Assembly: GCA_947492525.1 (NCBI GenBank)
Contig: CANLNQ010000011.1
Span: forward strand, 1 to 64,000
Direction: 5' to 3'
Source of the DNA: an uncultured Granulosicoccus sp.
GTDB taxonomy: Bacteria; Pseudomonadota; Gammaproteobacteria; Granulosicoccales; Granulosicoccaceae
DNA length: 64,000 bases
Shown here: piece by piece, positions 27,789 through 36,091 of the stretch
How the letters are laid out: each line of letters starts with the position of its first letter
Position numbering within the stretch: position 1 is the stretch's first letter
Notes under the pieces: model-generated
The model's database searches: none
What the model saw: only the letters and a program-made list of their open reading frames with translations
Told to the model about the DNA's origin: nothing
Translations under genes and position numbers: made by a program

Positions 27789-28271
27789 TCAGAAGATGAT
27801 CTGATAGCCCGTTTCGAGCCAGTGTTCCTCCAGATTGCTGCCCTGACCGATGCGATCGATGACGGTGAACAGGCCATTGCCTTCAATGGGTGTCAGGACG
27901 CCATGCCAGACATTGCGATGGTAATTGACCCCCTGTAGCCCGTCCGTCATGAACACTCGGGGCTTGCCGGGTCTGCCTTGCTCATCAGGCGCCACGATCA
28001 CCAGAAACGGATCGCGGCTCATCGGAATGAAGGCCTGGCTGCCGAGAGGATGCCGCTCCATCATCGATAGCGTCAGAGGCGAACGATAGGGGTGGGCGTG
28101 AAAGATGCTGATGCCAGCACGTCCGTCACTGAAATCCAGCTTCGCAACATCCGAGTAGCGCGCACAGTTGCCCTGATTGATCATGACGGTGGGCGAAGGC
28201 TGGACCTGCAGTACGTCGCCAAATGGCTCGAACTCGGATGCAATCAGCGGCGCGATGGATAACAGGCTCAT
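27789..28271 (-). CDS. allA: Ureidoglycolate lyase family protein (AllA-like)
   Basis: The 160-residue protein has the length and pattern of ureidoglycolate lyase: APLIASEFEPFGDVLQV near the N terminus, ISIFHAHPYRSPLTLSMMER with the conserved H and E, HPLGSQAFIPMSRDPFLVIV, and GVNYHRNVWHGVL. The enzyme splits ureidoglycolate to glyoxylate and urea in allantoin breakdown. I start at ATG 28271 because GAGAG lies 9 bases upstream; an ATG 15 bases earlier has no ribosome site. No other allantoin genes are visible, so it may act on a related compound. The stop directly adjoins the stop of the convergent binding-protein gene. Confidence 0.87.
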   Translation of the reverse strand: MSLLSIAPLIASEFEPFGDVLQVQPSPTVMINQGNCARYSDVAKLDFSDGRAGISIFHAHPYRSPLTLSMMERHPLGSQAFIPMSRDPFLVIVAPDEQGRPGKPRVFMTDGLQGVNYHRNVWHGVLTPIEGNGLFTVIDRIGQGSNLEEHWLETGYQIIF

Positions 28272-28405
28272 TGAATTGGCTCTCATGAATCGATTGGTTG
28301 GTCAATAACCCAGATGGGTATGTCGCTAAGCAGGGTTCGGTCTGCCAAATTCTGCCGTGATCCGTTACGGTAAGACCATTTGAAGTCTCACACATCGGAG
28401 CAATC

Positions 28406-28921
28406 ATGCGCTACTTGGCGACACTGTCTGCCAGCGTTCTCGGCATCTTATTGCTATTTTCCGTCAATGGTGCGCACAGCGCGGGAATTTCGCCCCCCCA
28501 GGGCAAGGTCGTGTTGACGATCACGGGGGATATGGCGCATCCCAACGTCGGCGATGAGGTCCATCTGGACATGTCTGCGCTGGAGAGCCTGCCGGCCACC
28601 GAATTCTCGACCAGCTCTCCCTGGCACGAGTCCACCGAGCGCTTTACGGGGGTCAGACTGAATGACTTGCTCGCTGCCATTGGTAGCCAGTCAACGGAAA
28701 TCGTGGCCGTAGGCCTCGACGACTATCGCTTCACCATCAGCGATCTGGATTTCGAGCGCTATCCCGTGATAATCGCTTACCGGCAGAATGACAGCTACAT
28801 CTCTGTCAGAAGCCTTGGGCCGCTTCGCATCATGATGCCATTCGACGACTACCCGGAACTCCTGACACCGCTCAATGAATCACGCTCAGTATGGCAATTG
28901 GTGACGCTGAAGCTGCTTTGA
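28406..28921 (+). CDS. Small periplasmic molybdopterin-binding-fold protein lacking cysteine
   Basis: The 171-residue protein has a signal peptide (MRYLATLSASVLGILLLFSV) and then a stand-alone oxidoreductase molybdopterin-binding fold: VVLTITGDMAHPNVGDEVHL, ERFTGVRLNDLLAAIG, and SLGPLRIMMPFDDYPEL near the end. In sulfite-oxidase-type enzymes a cysteine binds molybdenum; this protein contains no cysteine at all. It is therefore unlikely to be a molybdoenzyme and more likely a ligand-binding or accessory protein. It overlaps or abuts the next gene, a membrane hybrid histidine kinase, which suggests it works as the periplasmic partner of that sensor. Confidence 0.8.
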   Translation: MRYLATLSASVLGILLLFSVNGAHSAGISPPQGKVVLTITGDMAHPNVGDEVHLDMSALESLPATEFSTSSPWHESTERFTGVRLNDLLAAIGSQSTEIVAVGLDDYRFTISDLDFERYPVIIAYRQNDSYISVRSLGPLRIMMPFDDYPELLTPLNESRSVWQLVTLKLL

Positions 28922-30729
28922 GCAATCGATGGGTCGCCTGGATTCCCGGCCTGGCAGCCCTTGTCTGCCTGGTCGTGATGTTGTACCTGCTGATTCAGAT
29001 CGATGTCACGCGAAAGCAGTTGCAGGATGACGGCGTTCTGGAGTTCAACTTCGTGCAGCAGGTGGACCACAATCTGACAGGGTTTGCCAAGAGTCTGGTG
29101 GATTACCAGCTGTCGGACTCGGCTGAACGCGAAGCCATGCGGGACCGATACATACAGCAATACGACATCCTGTATGGTTCGATCCTGCATGCAGGCAACA
29201 GCTGGCTGGGCCATCTGGCCAGCCTGGGAAGTGTTCAGGATTTCATGCAGAGAACCAGCGATTTCCTGCTGCGCAACGAAGCCTACATGTCGCCGGATAT
29301 CACGATCGACGAAGATCTGCTGGTCCGGCTCAGAGGTGAAGCGTTCGAACTGTCCCAGCTGATCTACGGTATCGGCCTGGAGATGTTCGAACGAAAATCC
29401 GTCGTGCGAGATGCCATTTCCCGCCGTATGGACGAACTCTACGGGGCCCTGTGGTTCTGCAGCCTGTGTTTCGTGCTGGTGTCATTGACCAGCGTCCTGC
29501 TGTTTGTCGCAACGATGAGAAGAACGGCCAGTCTGCGTACTGCAGCCCAACTGACCCAGACACAGTTGAGTACGGCTCTGGATGAATTGACAACCGGCGA
29601 TATCGAACGACGCGCGCAGAATCGCTTCATGGCATCTGCCAGTCACGACCTGCGGCAACCGCTGCATGCACTGGGCCTGTACCTGAACGCTCTGAGGCGC
29701 CACGTATCCACCGACCAGGGGCAGCTTATCCTGTCCAACATCAACCGTTCGACCGAAGCACTCAACCAGCTGCTCAACAGCATGCTCGACCTGTCCAAAC
29801 TGGACGCAGGTGTGGTGGATGTCAATTGGACCAATGTGAGCCTGGATGCCGTGTTCGATACGCTGCACCAGAATTTCCTGCCCGAAGCCAATCAGAAAGA
29901 ACTGGCCCTGGACATTCAGTACAGTGGACTCTACGTGCGATCAGACAAGCTCCTGCTGGAGCGTATTCTGGGCAATCTGGTTGCCAACGCACTGAACTAC
30001 ACCGCCAAAGGCTCGATTTCGGTGAGGGCCCGATCAGCAGATGGCAATGCCTGCATCAGTGTGTCGGACACCGGTCCCGGCATTCCTCGCAGCGAACAGG
30101 ACGCCATCTTCAACGAGTACTATCAGCTTCAGAACCCGGAAAGGGACAGATCGAAGGGCCTCGGACTGGGTCTGTCCATCGTCAAGCGTCTGACACGTCT
30201 GCTCGGTGTCGAACTGGAATTGAGCTCTGCCGAAGGTATCGGCACCTCCTTCACGCTGACGCTTCCGCTGACCAGCGCCAGCGACGAGAACGCGGATGAG
30301 GACACCACTGCACAAGCGCTGAGTGAGCAGTCGGTCTGTCGCGATACCCTGCATGGACTATCCATTCTGGTAATTGACGACGAACAGGATGTGCGCGATG
30401 GTATGAAAACTCTGCTGATACAGCACGGTTGTGATGTCTGCATTGCCGACTCCGCCGAACAGGCCTGCGACAACATCATTGCTGCTGACTGGGTGCCGGA
30501 TTTGATCATTGCCGATTACCGATTGCGGGACGAAAAAACAGGCGATATGGCTATCAGACAGGTCAGGGAAGAAGTGAACACGGATGTTCCTGCAATGATC
30601 ATCACCGGCGATACATCGCCAGCGCGTCTTCGGGAGGCTACAGCCAGTGGCTTTCCGCTGTTGCACAAACCGGTCATCGCAGAGGATCTGTACAAGGCAA
30701 TTATCAGACTGGTAGGAGACAGTACGTGA
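28891..30729 (+). CDS. Hybrid sensor histidine kinase with C-terminal receiver domain
   Basis: The 612-residue protein has two transmembrane segments (AALVCLVVMLYLLIQI and FCSLCFVLVSLTSVLLFV) around a helical periplasmic sensor (about 40-185). HisKA follows with H in ASHDLRQPLHALGLYL, then an intact ATPase domain (NLVANALNYT, DTGPGIP, GLGLGLSIVKRL). A receiver domain ends the protein (LSILVIDDEQDVRDGM, phospho-acceptor D in LIIADYRL, lysine in LLHKPV). The start at ATG 28891 overlaps the upstream gene by 31 bases; TTG 28918 in a TTGA overlap is an alternative. The downstream response regulator begins in a GTGA overlap. The signal is unknown, probably relayed through the upstream periplasmic protein. 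Confidence 0.93.
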   Translation: MAIGDAEAALSNRWVAWIPGLAALVCLVVMLYLLIQIDVTRKQLQDDGVLEFNFVQQVDHNLTGFAKSLVDYQLSDSAEREAMRDRYIQQYDILYGSILHAGNSWLGHLASLGSVQDFMQRTSDFLLRNEAYMSPDITIDEDLLVRLRGEAFELSQLIYGIGLEMFERKSVVRDAISRRMDELYGALWFCSLCFVLVSLTSVLLFVATMRRTASLRTAAQLTQTQLSTALDELTTGDIERRAQNRFMASASHDLRQPLHALGLYLNALRRHVSTDQGQLILSNINRSTEALNQLLNSMLDLSKLDAGVVDVNWTNVSLDAVFDTLHQNFLPEANQKELALDIQYSGLYVRSDKLLLERILGNLVANALNYTAKGSISVRARSADGNACISVSDTGPGIPRSEQDAIFNEYYQLQNPERDRSKGLGLGLSIVKRLTRLLGVELELSSAEGIGTSFTLTLPLTSASDENADEDTTAQALSEQSVCRDTLHGLSILVIDDEQDVRDGMKTLLIQHGCDVCIADSAEQACDNIIAADWVPDLIIADYRLRDEKTGDMAIRQVREEVNTDVPAMIITGDTSPARLREATASGFPLLHKPVIAEDLYKAIIRLVGDST

Positions 30730-31412
30730 ACATCTTGATGGTAGAAGACCACCGCCTCGTTGCGGACGCCATGCAGGTCATGCTGACTGAAATCGATTCA
30801 TCGATTCGTATCACTCCCTGCTATTCCACCCAGCACGCCCTGTCGGTCATCGACTCCGGCAAACGCTTCGAACTGGTTCTGACCGATCTCTTCATGCCGG
30901 GAATCGACGGCATCGGCCTGCTGGTCGGCCTGAGAAACCGGGACAAACGCATTCCGGTCGTGGTCATCAGTGGGTCGGACGACGACAAGTACATTCGCAC
31001 GGCCATGGAAAATGGCGCCTCCGGGTTCATCCCCAAGACGCTGCCCGCTGCCGAGATGATTGGTGGCATTCGCAAGGTGCTCGAAGGTGGCAGTTTCTTT
31101 CCCGAACGCTTTGCGGCCCTGGACAATCAGCTACGTCGTGGCGATCTGCCCAGTGGCGGCAACCAGAATGCCAACAGCCTGCGACCGGGACAAAAGCAGT
31201 TGCAGGTACTGCAACTGATGGCCGACGGCAACTCCAACAAGCAGATTTCACAGATCGTGGGAATTTCCGAAGCCACGGTGAAATATCACACCTCGCAGCT
31301 GTTCAAGCTGCTGGGAGTGAAGAACCGTACGTCCTGCGTGCGTGAGGCCCAGCAACGCGGCCTGATCAACAGCTACGAAGACAGTTCGACAACGGACGCT
31401 CCGGCAATCTGA
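30726..31412 (+). CDS. LuxR/NarL-type response regulator
   Basis: The 228-residue protein has an N-terminal receiver (MVEDHRLVADAMQVML, phospho-acceptor aspartate in ELVLTDLFMPGIDGIG, lysine in FIPKTLPAAE) and a C-terminal LuxR helix-turn-helix (QVLQLMADGNSNKQISQIVG, then ISEATVKYHTSQLFKLLGV). It is the output of the phosphorelay encoded with the hybrid kinase. The start is GTG 30726, overlapping the kinase stop by 4 bases. Its last 13 codons lie in the first copy of a 47-48 bp tandem repeat that runs into the downstream gap, so the C-terminal tail may vary between strains. Confidence 0.93.
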   Translation: MNILMVEDHRLVADAMQVMLTEIDSSIRITPCYSTQHALSVIDSGKRFELVLTDLFMPGIDGIGLLVGLRNRDKRIPVVVISGSDDDKYIRTAMENGASGFIPKTLPAAEMIGGIRKVLEGGSFFPERFAALDNQLRRGDLPSGGNQNANSLRPGQKQLQVLQLMADGNSNKQISQIVGISEATVKYHTSQLFKLLGVKNRTSCVREAQQRGLINSYEDSSTTDAPAI

Positions 31413-31505
31413 AGCATGGCTACGAAAGGCAGTTCGACATCGGACGCTCCGGCAATCTGAAGCGCCGCTACGAAAGGCAGTTCGACACCAGACGCTCACC
31501 GGAAA
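31374..31505. repeat. 47-48 bp imperfect tandem repeat spanning a gene's stop codon
   Basis: Units begin TACGAA at 31374, 31421 and 31469. Each carries AGTTCGAC, then GGACGCTCCGGCAATCTGAA; the third is truncated and diverged. The first unit encodes the C terminus and TGA stop of the response regulator; the later ones are non-coding. Confidence 0.9.
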
Positions 31506-31593
31506 CCTGATGCGACAGAGCCTGGCTCCGTGGAGTGCCGGGCACGGGGCGGGCGACGGTAACAGCCCGCCCCCGCCCGTCTGTCGTTACAGG

Positions 31594-32136
31594 CTATTTG
31601 CAGGCAGCGCGACTGGCAGCACCACCCAGGCGCGACGCCAGCGCACCGTAGACCAGCACGGACAGCGCGGCCACCGACCACTTGACAGCCAGATCGCCCA
31701 TGGCCCACTGATGCCAGGGCAGACCTGTGCCGATGAAGGCAATGCCGAAGAACAGTAGCGTATCCACCACCGAGCTGATCCCGGAGGAAACACTCGGCGC
31801 TACCCACCAGCGGCCGATTCGCAATCGATCGAAGATGGCGACATCGAGCAGTTGAGCCACCAGAAACGCCGTGCCGGAGGCGATGGCGATTCGCTGATCG
31901 ATCGTGTCGACAGACAGTGACAGCGCGACCCCGACAGCAAAGCCGACGTAGACGACCTTGCGCGCACAGGCCGCGCCCCAGAAACGGTTGACCAGATCAT
32001 TGACCAGAAACGCGAGTGGATACGTCAACGCACCCCAGACCAGCCAGTCGTTGATCGGAAATGCAACCAGATAATTGGATGCCCCGACAATGACTGCCAT
32101 GGCAACCACTGCCCACCAGGGAAAACGTTGTGACAA
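31594..32136 (-). CDS. yhhQ: Queuosine precursor transporter, VUT family (YhhQ-like)
   Basis: The 180-residue protein has about six hydrophobic segments and the family pattern: NYLVAFPINDWLVWGALTYP followed by LAFLVNDLVNRFWG, then GTAFLVAQLLDVAIFDRLR and APSVSSGISSVVDTLLFF. YhhQ imports deazaguanine precursors of queuosine for tRNA modification. The start is TTG at 32136, supported by GGAG 8 bases upstream; there is no better start in frame. The upstream gap holds several strong palindromes. The gene is alone on the minus strand, about 230 bases after the aminotransferase gene. Confidence 0.87.
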   Translation of the reverse strand: MSQRFPWWAVVAMAVIVGASNYLVAFPINDWLVWGALTYPLAFLVNDLVNRFWGAACARKVVYVGFAVGVALSLSVDTIDQRIAIASGTAFLVAQLLDVAIFDRLRIGRWWVAPSVSSGISSVVDTLLFFGIAFIGTGLPWHQWAMGDLAVKWSVAALSVLVYGALASRLGGAASRAACK

Positions 32137-32191
32137 AACAGTACTCCGAGAAAATCGGCCATTGTAACCGATTGGCGGCAGACGACGGGTT

Positions 32192-32309
32192 GCCTGTCAG
32201 ACAAGTCTGAGCAGGCAGCACAACGGCTGACACCTGTTCCGCAGGGACAATGCCTGTGCTGCACAGGATGTTACGTCCAGCAGAGACAAGCGCCTGTGCC
32301 GGCACAGGC
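32192..32309. promoter_or_regulatory. Cluster of three palindromes between aminotransferase and yhhQ genes
   Basis: Three stem-forming sequences lie in this short gap: an imperfect GCCTGTCAGAC / GTCTGAGCAGGC hairpin (32192-32216), CCTGTGC-T-GCACAGG (32253-32267), and the perfect 18-bp palindrome GCCTGTGCCGGCACAGGC (32292-32309). They share a CCTGT/ACAGG core. They follow the aminotransferase gene and precede yhhQ on the minus strand, so they may terminate one transcript or regulate the other. Confidence 0.6.
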
Positions 32310-32363
32310 ACTCACCTTTCTCGGAGCGTTGCTCGATCCACGGCCAAACCGTCGCTGTTCCTG

Positions 32364-33359
32364 CTAGAGGTGAGTCAACCAGTGATGAGTGTCCTCGCTC
32401 CTGCCCCATTGAATCGCATTGAGCTCTTCGCGCATGGCCCGGATTCGTGGGCCTGTCTGGCCGCTGCCCACCGTGTATTCACGGCCACCGTGTATCACCG
32501 TGCCCACTGCAGCCAGCACGGCGGCTGTGCCTGTCAGGCCTGCTTCACAATCGGGTTTCGACGCACGCTCGAGCAATTCCTCGACCGTCAATTCGCGCTC
32601 CTCGACATCCATGCCCTTGTCTCGCGCCAGGGTCAGCAGTGAATCACGGGTAACACCGTGCAGGAAAGACTCATCCAGTGCCTTGGTGATGATCGTGTTG
32701 CCATCGACCAGAATGAAATTGGCGGCGCCGGTTTCCTGAACGTCGCCACCGGGACAGAACAGCACCTGATCGGCATTGACCTCGGCTCTCGCACGCATGA
32801 TGTGCTTGAGCGCGCTGGCGTAGTTGCCTCCACCTTTCACCATGCCGTGATCCGGGCCGCACCGAACGCCCTTTTCATCCAGCAGCAAACGCAGACAGGC
32901 CTCTCCACCGGCAAAGTAATCGGCCACCGGGGACAGCAGAACATACTGCATGGAGGTTGCCGAGGGTGCTGCCGCCTTGCCGATCGCCGCCTCGGTGCCG
33001 ATATGCGTGGGACGGATATACATGGACGCCGGGGTGTCCGGAATCTCGTCGCGGAACAGTGAAACGATCTCCGTGATCATTCGGGCCGTCTGTTCCTGAT
33101 CGATTGCTGGCAGATACAGCAGCTCGCTGCTCTGAGCAAAACGCGCCACGTTCTTGTCCATGCGGAACACGGCGACACTGCCATCGTCCTGACGAAACGC
33201 CTTCAACCCTTCGAAACACGTACTGGCATAGTGCAGCACATGCGCCCCCGGATGCAGTGAAATCGAATCACTGGGCACAATCTGGGCTTCACTCCAGCCA
33301 TCGGCAAAATGGCTGACCACCATCTTGTCCATGAATCGAGTTCCGAATTCACCTGCCAT
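32364..33359 (-). CDS. ilvE: Branched-chain amino acid aminotransferase
   Basis: The 331-residue protein is a fold-type IV PLP enzyme of the BCAT2-like (long) subgroup: HYASTCFEGLKAFRQDDGSV, YIRPTHIGTEAAIGKA, the PLP-lysine region HGMVKGGGNYASALK, then DVQETGAANFILVDGN and FLHGVTRDSLLTLARDKG. It moves the amino group between glutamate and leucine, isoleucine or valine. ATG 33359 has a near-ideal AAGGAG six bases upstream. It is separated by 12 bases from the stop of the ABC ATPase gene and may be co-transcribed with that transporter, though the functions are unrelated. Confidence 0.92.
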   Translation of the reverse strand: MAGEFGTRFMDKMVVSHFADGWSEAQIVPSDSISLHPGAHVLHYASTCFEGLKAFRQDDGSVAVFRMDKNVARFAQSSELLYLPAIDQEQTARMITEIVSLFRDEIPDTPASMYIRPTHIGTEAAIGKAAAPSATSMQYVLLSPVADYFAGGEACLRLLLDEKGVRCGPDHGMVKGGGNYASALKHIMRARAEVNADQVLFCPGGDVQETGAANFILVDGNTIITKALDESFLHGVTRDSLLTLARDKGMDVEERELTVEELLERASKPDCEAGLTGTAAVLAAVGTVIHGGREYTVGSGQTGPRIRAMREELNAIQWGRSEDTHHWLTHL

Positions 33360-33371
33360 AACCACTCCTTC

Positions 33372-34112
33372 TCATACCAGCAGCTCGCCAGCCAGCCAGC
33401 GACGCGATACCGGGTTGTTAGTCTGATTGAAAAAAAATGCACAAGGACTCTGTTCGACCACCTGACCGTTGTGCATCAACACTACTTCCTGCGCCAGCCG
33501 TCTGACCTGCCCCACATCGTGGCTGATCATGACCAGACGCAATCCTGATTCCATGGCGACGCTCAACTGCTGCTCTATCATGAGCGTCGAGGCCGGATCG
33601 ACATTCGCGGTCGCCTCGTCGAGAAAGAGCATATCAGGCTTCAGGGCCAGAGCACGGGCCAGTGCGACACGCTGCTGTTCACCACCCGACAGGCGCTGTG
33701 CAGGCACGTCGATGATTGCGTCCAGACCGGCTGCCTGCAAGGCATCGATGCCCTGCCGTCTGGCCTGCGGCGCTGACACGCCTGCCAGTCGCAAGGCATA
33801 GACGACGTTCTGCAGGGCGCTGCGTCTGAGCAGCACCGGACGCTGCAACAGCAAGCCAACCTTGTGACGACGGCGCGCATCCGGAGCCGAGCCTGCCCAG
33901 AGAACCTGACCACGGTCGGGCACCATCAATGCGCAGAGCGTGCGCACCAGAAGCGACTTGCCCGCCCCATTGGGGCCGACGATGGCAGTACAGGGCGCTT
34001 GTCCCAGACTGATACCAGGTAGATCCAGCAGGCAACGGCCACCGCGCTCCAACTGCAACGATTCACCGACAACCGTGCCGACCCGCATCGAAACAGACTG
34101 ACTGTCAGCCAT
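33372..34112 (-). CDS. Tungstate/molybdate-type ABC transporter ATP-binding protein
   Basis: The 246-residue ATPase has Walker A GPNGAGKSLLV, signature LSGGEQQR, Walker B MLFLDEATANVD and switch histidine MISHDVGQV. It has the compact size of TupC-like subunits with no C-terminal regulatory domain. ATG 34112 overlaps the permease stop by 8 bases, so the two are coupled; the longer GTG start at 34133 is less likely. With the TupB-like permease it forms an oxyanion import core. No binding protein gene is next to it. Confidence 0.85.
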   Translation of the reverse strand: MADSQSVSMRVGTVVGESLQLERGGRCLLDLPGISLGQAPCTAIVGPNGAGKSLLVRTLCALMVPDRGQVLWAGSAPDARRRHKVGLLLQRPVLLRRSALQNVVYALRLAGVSAPQARRQGIDALQAAGLDAIIDVPAQRLSGGEQQRVALARALALKPDMLFLDEATANVDPASTLMIEQQLSVAMESGLRLVMISHDVGQVRRLAQEVVLMHNGQVVEQSPCAFFFNQTNNPVSRRWLAGELLV

Positions 34113-34821
34113 GCCTGCTGACCCCCTGGTCACGCATGTAGGCCCCCAGTCCGAGCACAGCCGCGTTGACCATCAGAGCCATCATGACCAGTACGATTCC
34201 GAGGCCCAGCGCCAGCGACAGATTACCCTTCGAGGTTTCAAGCGCGATGGTGGTGGTCATGACGCGCGTGACATGGTTGATATTGCCCCCCACGATGATG
34301 ACTGCCCCCACTTCCGCAATCGCTCGGCCGAACCCTGCCAACACCGCCGTAAGCAATCCGTGGCGCGCCTCCCACAACAGGGTCCGCAGGCGACGCCAAC
34401 CCGTGACACCAAGCAGCGTCAGCTGATCGGCATAGTGCTCATCCAGGACGCTGATCGATTCTCGAGTCAATGCGGTCAGGATGGGTGTGACCAGAATGGA
34501 CTGGGCGATGATCATTGCCGTCGGCGTATACAACAACTGCAAGGGCCCCAGTACACCGGCATTGGACAACAGGAGATAGACAACCAGACCGACCACAACC
34601 GGTGGCAAGCCCATCATGGCGCTGGTCAGGGTCACCAGCACGGGCCGAAGTCGTGAACGGGTAATCGCCAGCCAGGCACCCAGAGGAAAACCGATGACGG
34701 CCCCGGCGAGCACGGCACACAGACTGACCTTGAGCGACAGCAGAATGATCTCCTGCAGGTCCCCATCGAAGGCGATGATCAGACTCAGCGCTTCGAGCAA
34801 GGCATCCGAAAAACTTTGCAT
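34105..34821 (-). CDS. TupB-like tungstate ABC transporter permease
   Basis: The 238-residue protein has about five to six membrane segments and the TupB pattern: LKVSLCAVLAGAVIGFPLGA, TSAMMGLPPVVVGLVVYLLL, SILVTPILTALTRE, and the ATPase-contact EAA loop AVLAGFGRAIAEVGAVIIVG. TupB permeases import tungstate with TupA and TupC. Here the ATPase follows directly but a TupA gene is missing. The start is ATG 34821. Its start lies 14 bases after the dgkA stop on the same strand. Confidence 0.87.
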   Translation of the reverse strand: MQSFSDALLEALSLIIAFDGDLQEIILLSLKVSLCAVLAGAVIGFPLGAWLAITRSRLRPVLVTLTSAMMGLPPVVVGLVVYLLLSNAGVLGPLQLLYTPTAMIIAQSILVTPILTALTRESISVLDEHYADQLTLLGVTGWRRLRTLLWEARHGLLTAVLAGFGRAIAEVGAVIIVGGNINHVTRVMTTTIALETSKGNLSLALGLGIVLVMMALMVNAAVLGLGAYMRDQGVSRHG

Positions 34822-34835
34822 GAGTGCTCAGGCTG

Positions 34836-35210
34836 TCAAGCGGCGAACCAGAGGCCGACTATGACGATATCTCCCCAGACATACATCCATAGCAACAAGG
34901 TCATCATGACGGCACCCGAGCCCATGTCCTTGGCCCTGCCCGAGAGCAGATGATGTTCGGCACTGACCCGGTCGACCACCGCCTCCACGGCACTGTTGAG
35001 CAGTTCGACGATCAGCACCAGCACGGTCACGCTGATCAGGATCACACGCTCGACCCGGCTGACGTCCAGCAGAAAGACAACCGGCAGGAATACCGCCGCC
35101 AGCAGAATCTCCTGACGAAAGGCAGCTTCATGACGAAATGCCGCCCGGATGCCGTTAAAGGCGTACACTCCAGCAAGTCGAATTCTTCTGATTCCGGTAT
35201 TCTTCTGCAT
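34836..35210 (-). CDS. dgkA: Diacylglycerol kinase
   Basis: The 124-residue protein is the size of the small trimeric membrane DgkA. It shows the conserved N-terminal AFNGIRAAFRHEAAFRQEI, the signature VELLNSAVEAVVDRVS with the catalytic glutamate, and three hydrophobic segments. DgkA phosphorylates diacylglycerol left over from osmoregulated glucan or envelope synthesis. The start is ATG 35210. It is first in a minus-strand run with the tungstate-type permease and ATPase and is divergent from modA, 72 bases away. Confidence 0.93.
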   Translation of the reverse strand: MQKNTGIRRIRLAGVYAFNGIRAAFRHEAAFRQEILLAAVFLPVVFLLDVSRVERVILISVTVLVLIVELLNSAVEAVVDRVSAEHHLLSGRAKDMGSGAVMMTLLLWMYVWGDIVIVGLWFAA

Positions 35211-35282
35211 TCAATGACGACCCTGATTCACTTTCCGGTATGCACTCTCGTGAAGCATAACGCGCTGAAGCGATCAAGGGGC

Positions 35283-36074
35283 ATGAAGACGTGGTCCTTA
35301 CTGACACTACTGTTGTTCACAGCTACTGTGCCGCAGGTGACACTGGCCGATAGCCGGGCACCGCTGGTTGCACTGGCATCGAGCTTTCGTGATCTATGGC
35401 CTGAATTGAGTCAGCTTTATACCGAGCAGACCGGGCAGCAGGCGCCCCGAACCAGCTTTGCCTCCTCCGGCTTGCTGAGCACTCAGATACGTCACGGTGC
35501 GCCGTTCGAACTCTTCCTGTCCGCCGATGCATCGACCGTTGTCAGCCTGCACGAGGCGGGCAAGACACGCGATGAAGGGACAGTGCTGGCACTCGGCGCA
35601 CTGTCACTGGTATCCCTGAACACGAACGCCGCGGCAGAGAATGCAAGCTCTGCACCGCAGGATGCCGGCATGAGCTTGCTGAAGAGCCGACTGGAGAACC
35701 AGCAGGCCTTCAGGATTGCCATTCCCAACCCGGAACACGCGCCCTATGGCAAGGCGGCCCGGGAATCACTGCAATACCACAACACCTGGCCACTGCCTGG
35801 CGGCTATCTGCTGAATGCGGAAAACGCTGCCCAGACCTTCCAGTTCGCGCTCACCGGTGCCGTCGACTTTGCCATCGTGCCCGACACTCTGCTACACAAG
35901 GCGCCGCCCGGTCTGTCTGTCTGGCCTCTCCCCGCCGAGAGCTACGACCCCGTGGTGCACACGATGGTTCTTCTGGATAGTGCAGGCTCCGCCGCAGAAC
36001 AACTGTTCAGCTGGCTGCAGGGCACGACGGCATCAGCGGTTCTGGCACGCCATGGCCTGTCTCCGGCCAACTGA
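35283..36074 (+). CDS. modA: Molybdate ABC transporter substrate-binding protein
   Basis: The 263-residue protein has a signal peptide (MKTWSLLTLLLFTATVPQVT, then LADS) and the ModA pattern: VALASSFRDLWPELSQLYTE, FASSGLLSTQIRHGAPFELF with the anion-binding serines, LSADASTVVSLHEAG, and IPNPEHAPYGKAARESL. It captures molybdate in the periplasm for ModBC. ATG 35283 is chosen because it opens the signal peptide; upstream in-frame codons run into dgkA antisense. About 17 bases separate its stop from modB. It could also serve the neighbouring permease/ATPase pair that lacks its own binding protein. Confidence 0.92.
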   Translation: MKTWSLLTLLLFTATVPQVTLADSRAPLVALASSFRDLWPELSQLYTEQTGQQAPRTSFASSGLLSTQIRHGAPFELFLSADASTVVSLHEAGKTRDEGTVLALGALSLVSLNTNAAAENASSAPQDAGMSLLKSRLENQQAFRIAIPNPEHAPYGKAARESLQYHNTWPLPGGYLLNAENAAQTFQFALTGAVDFAIVPDTLLHKAPPGLSVWPLPAESYDPVVHTMVLLDSAGSAAEQLFSWLQGTTASAVLARHGLSPAN

Positions 36075-36091
36075 GCGACCACGGCACCGTC

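Noticed and set aside
32137..32363. preQ1 riboswitch upstream of yhhQ
   Set aside because: The gap has strong palindromes but I could not recognise the conserved preQ1 aptamer loops on the minus strand.
34950..35282. Upstream extension of the modA frame
   Set aside because: It would overlap dgkA in antisense and place over 100 residues before a clear signal peptide.
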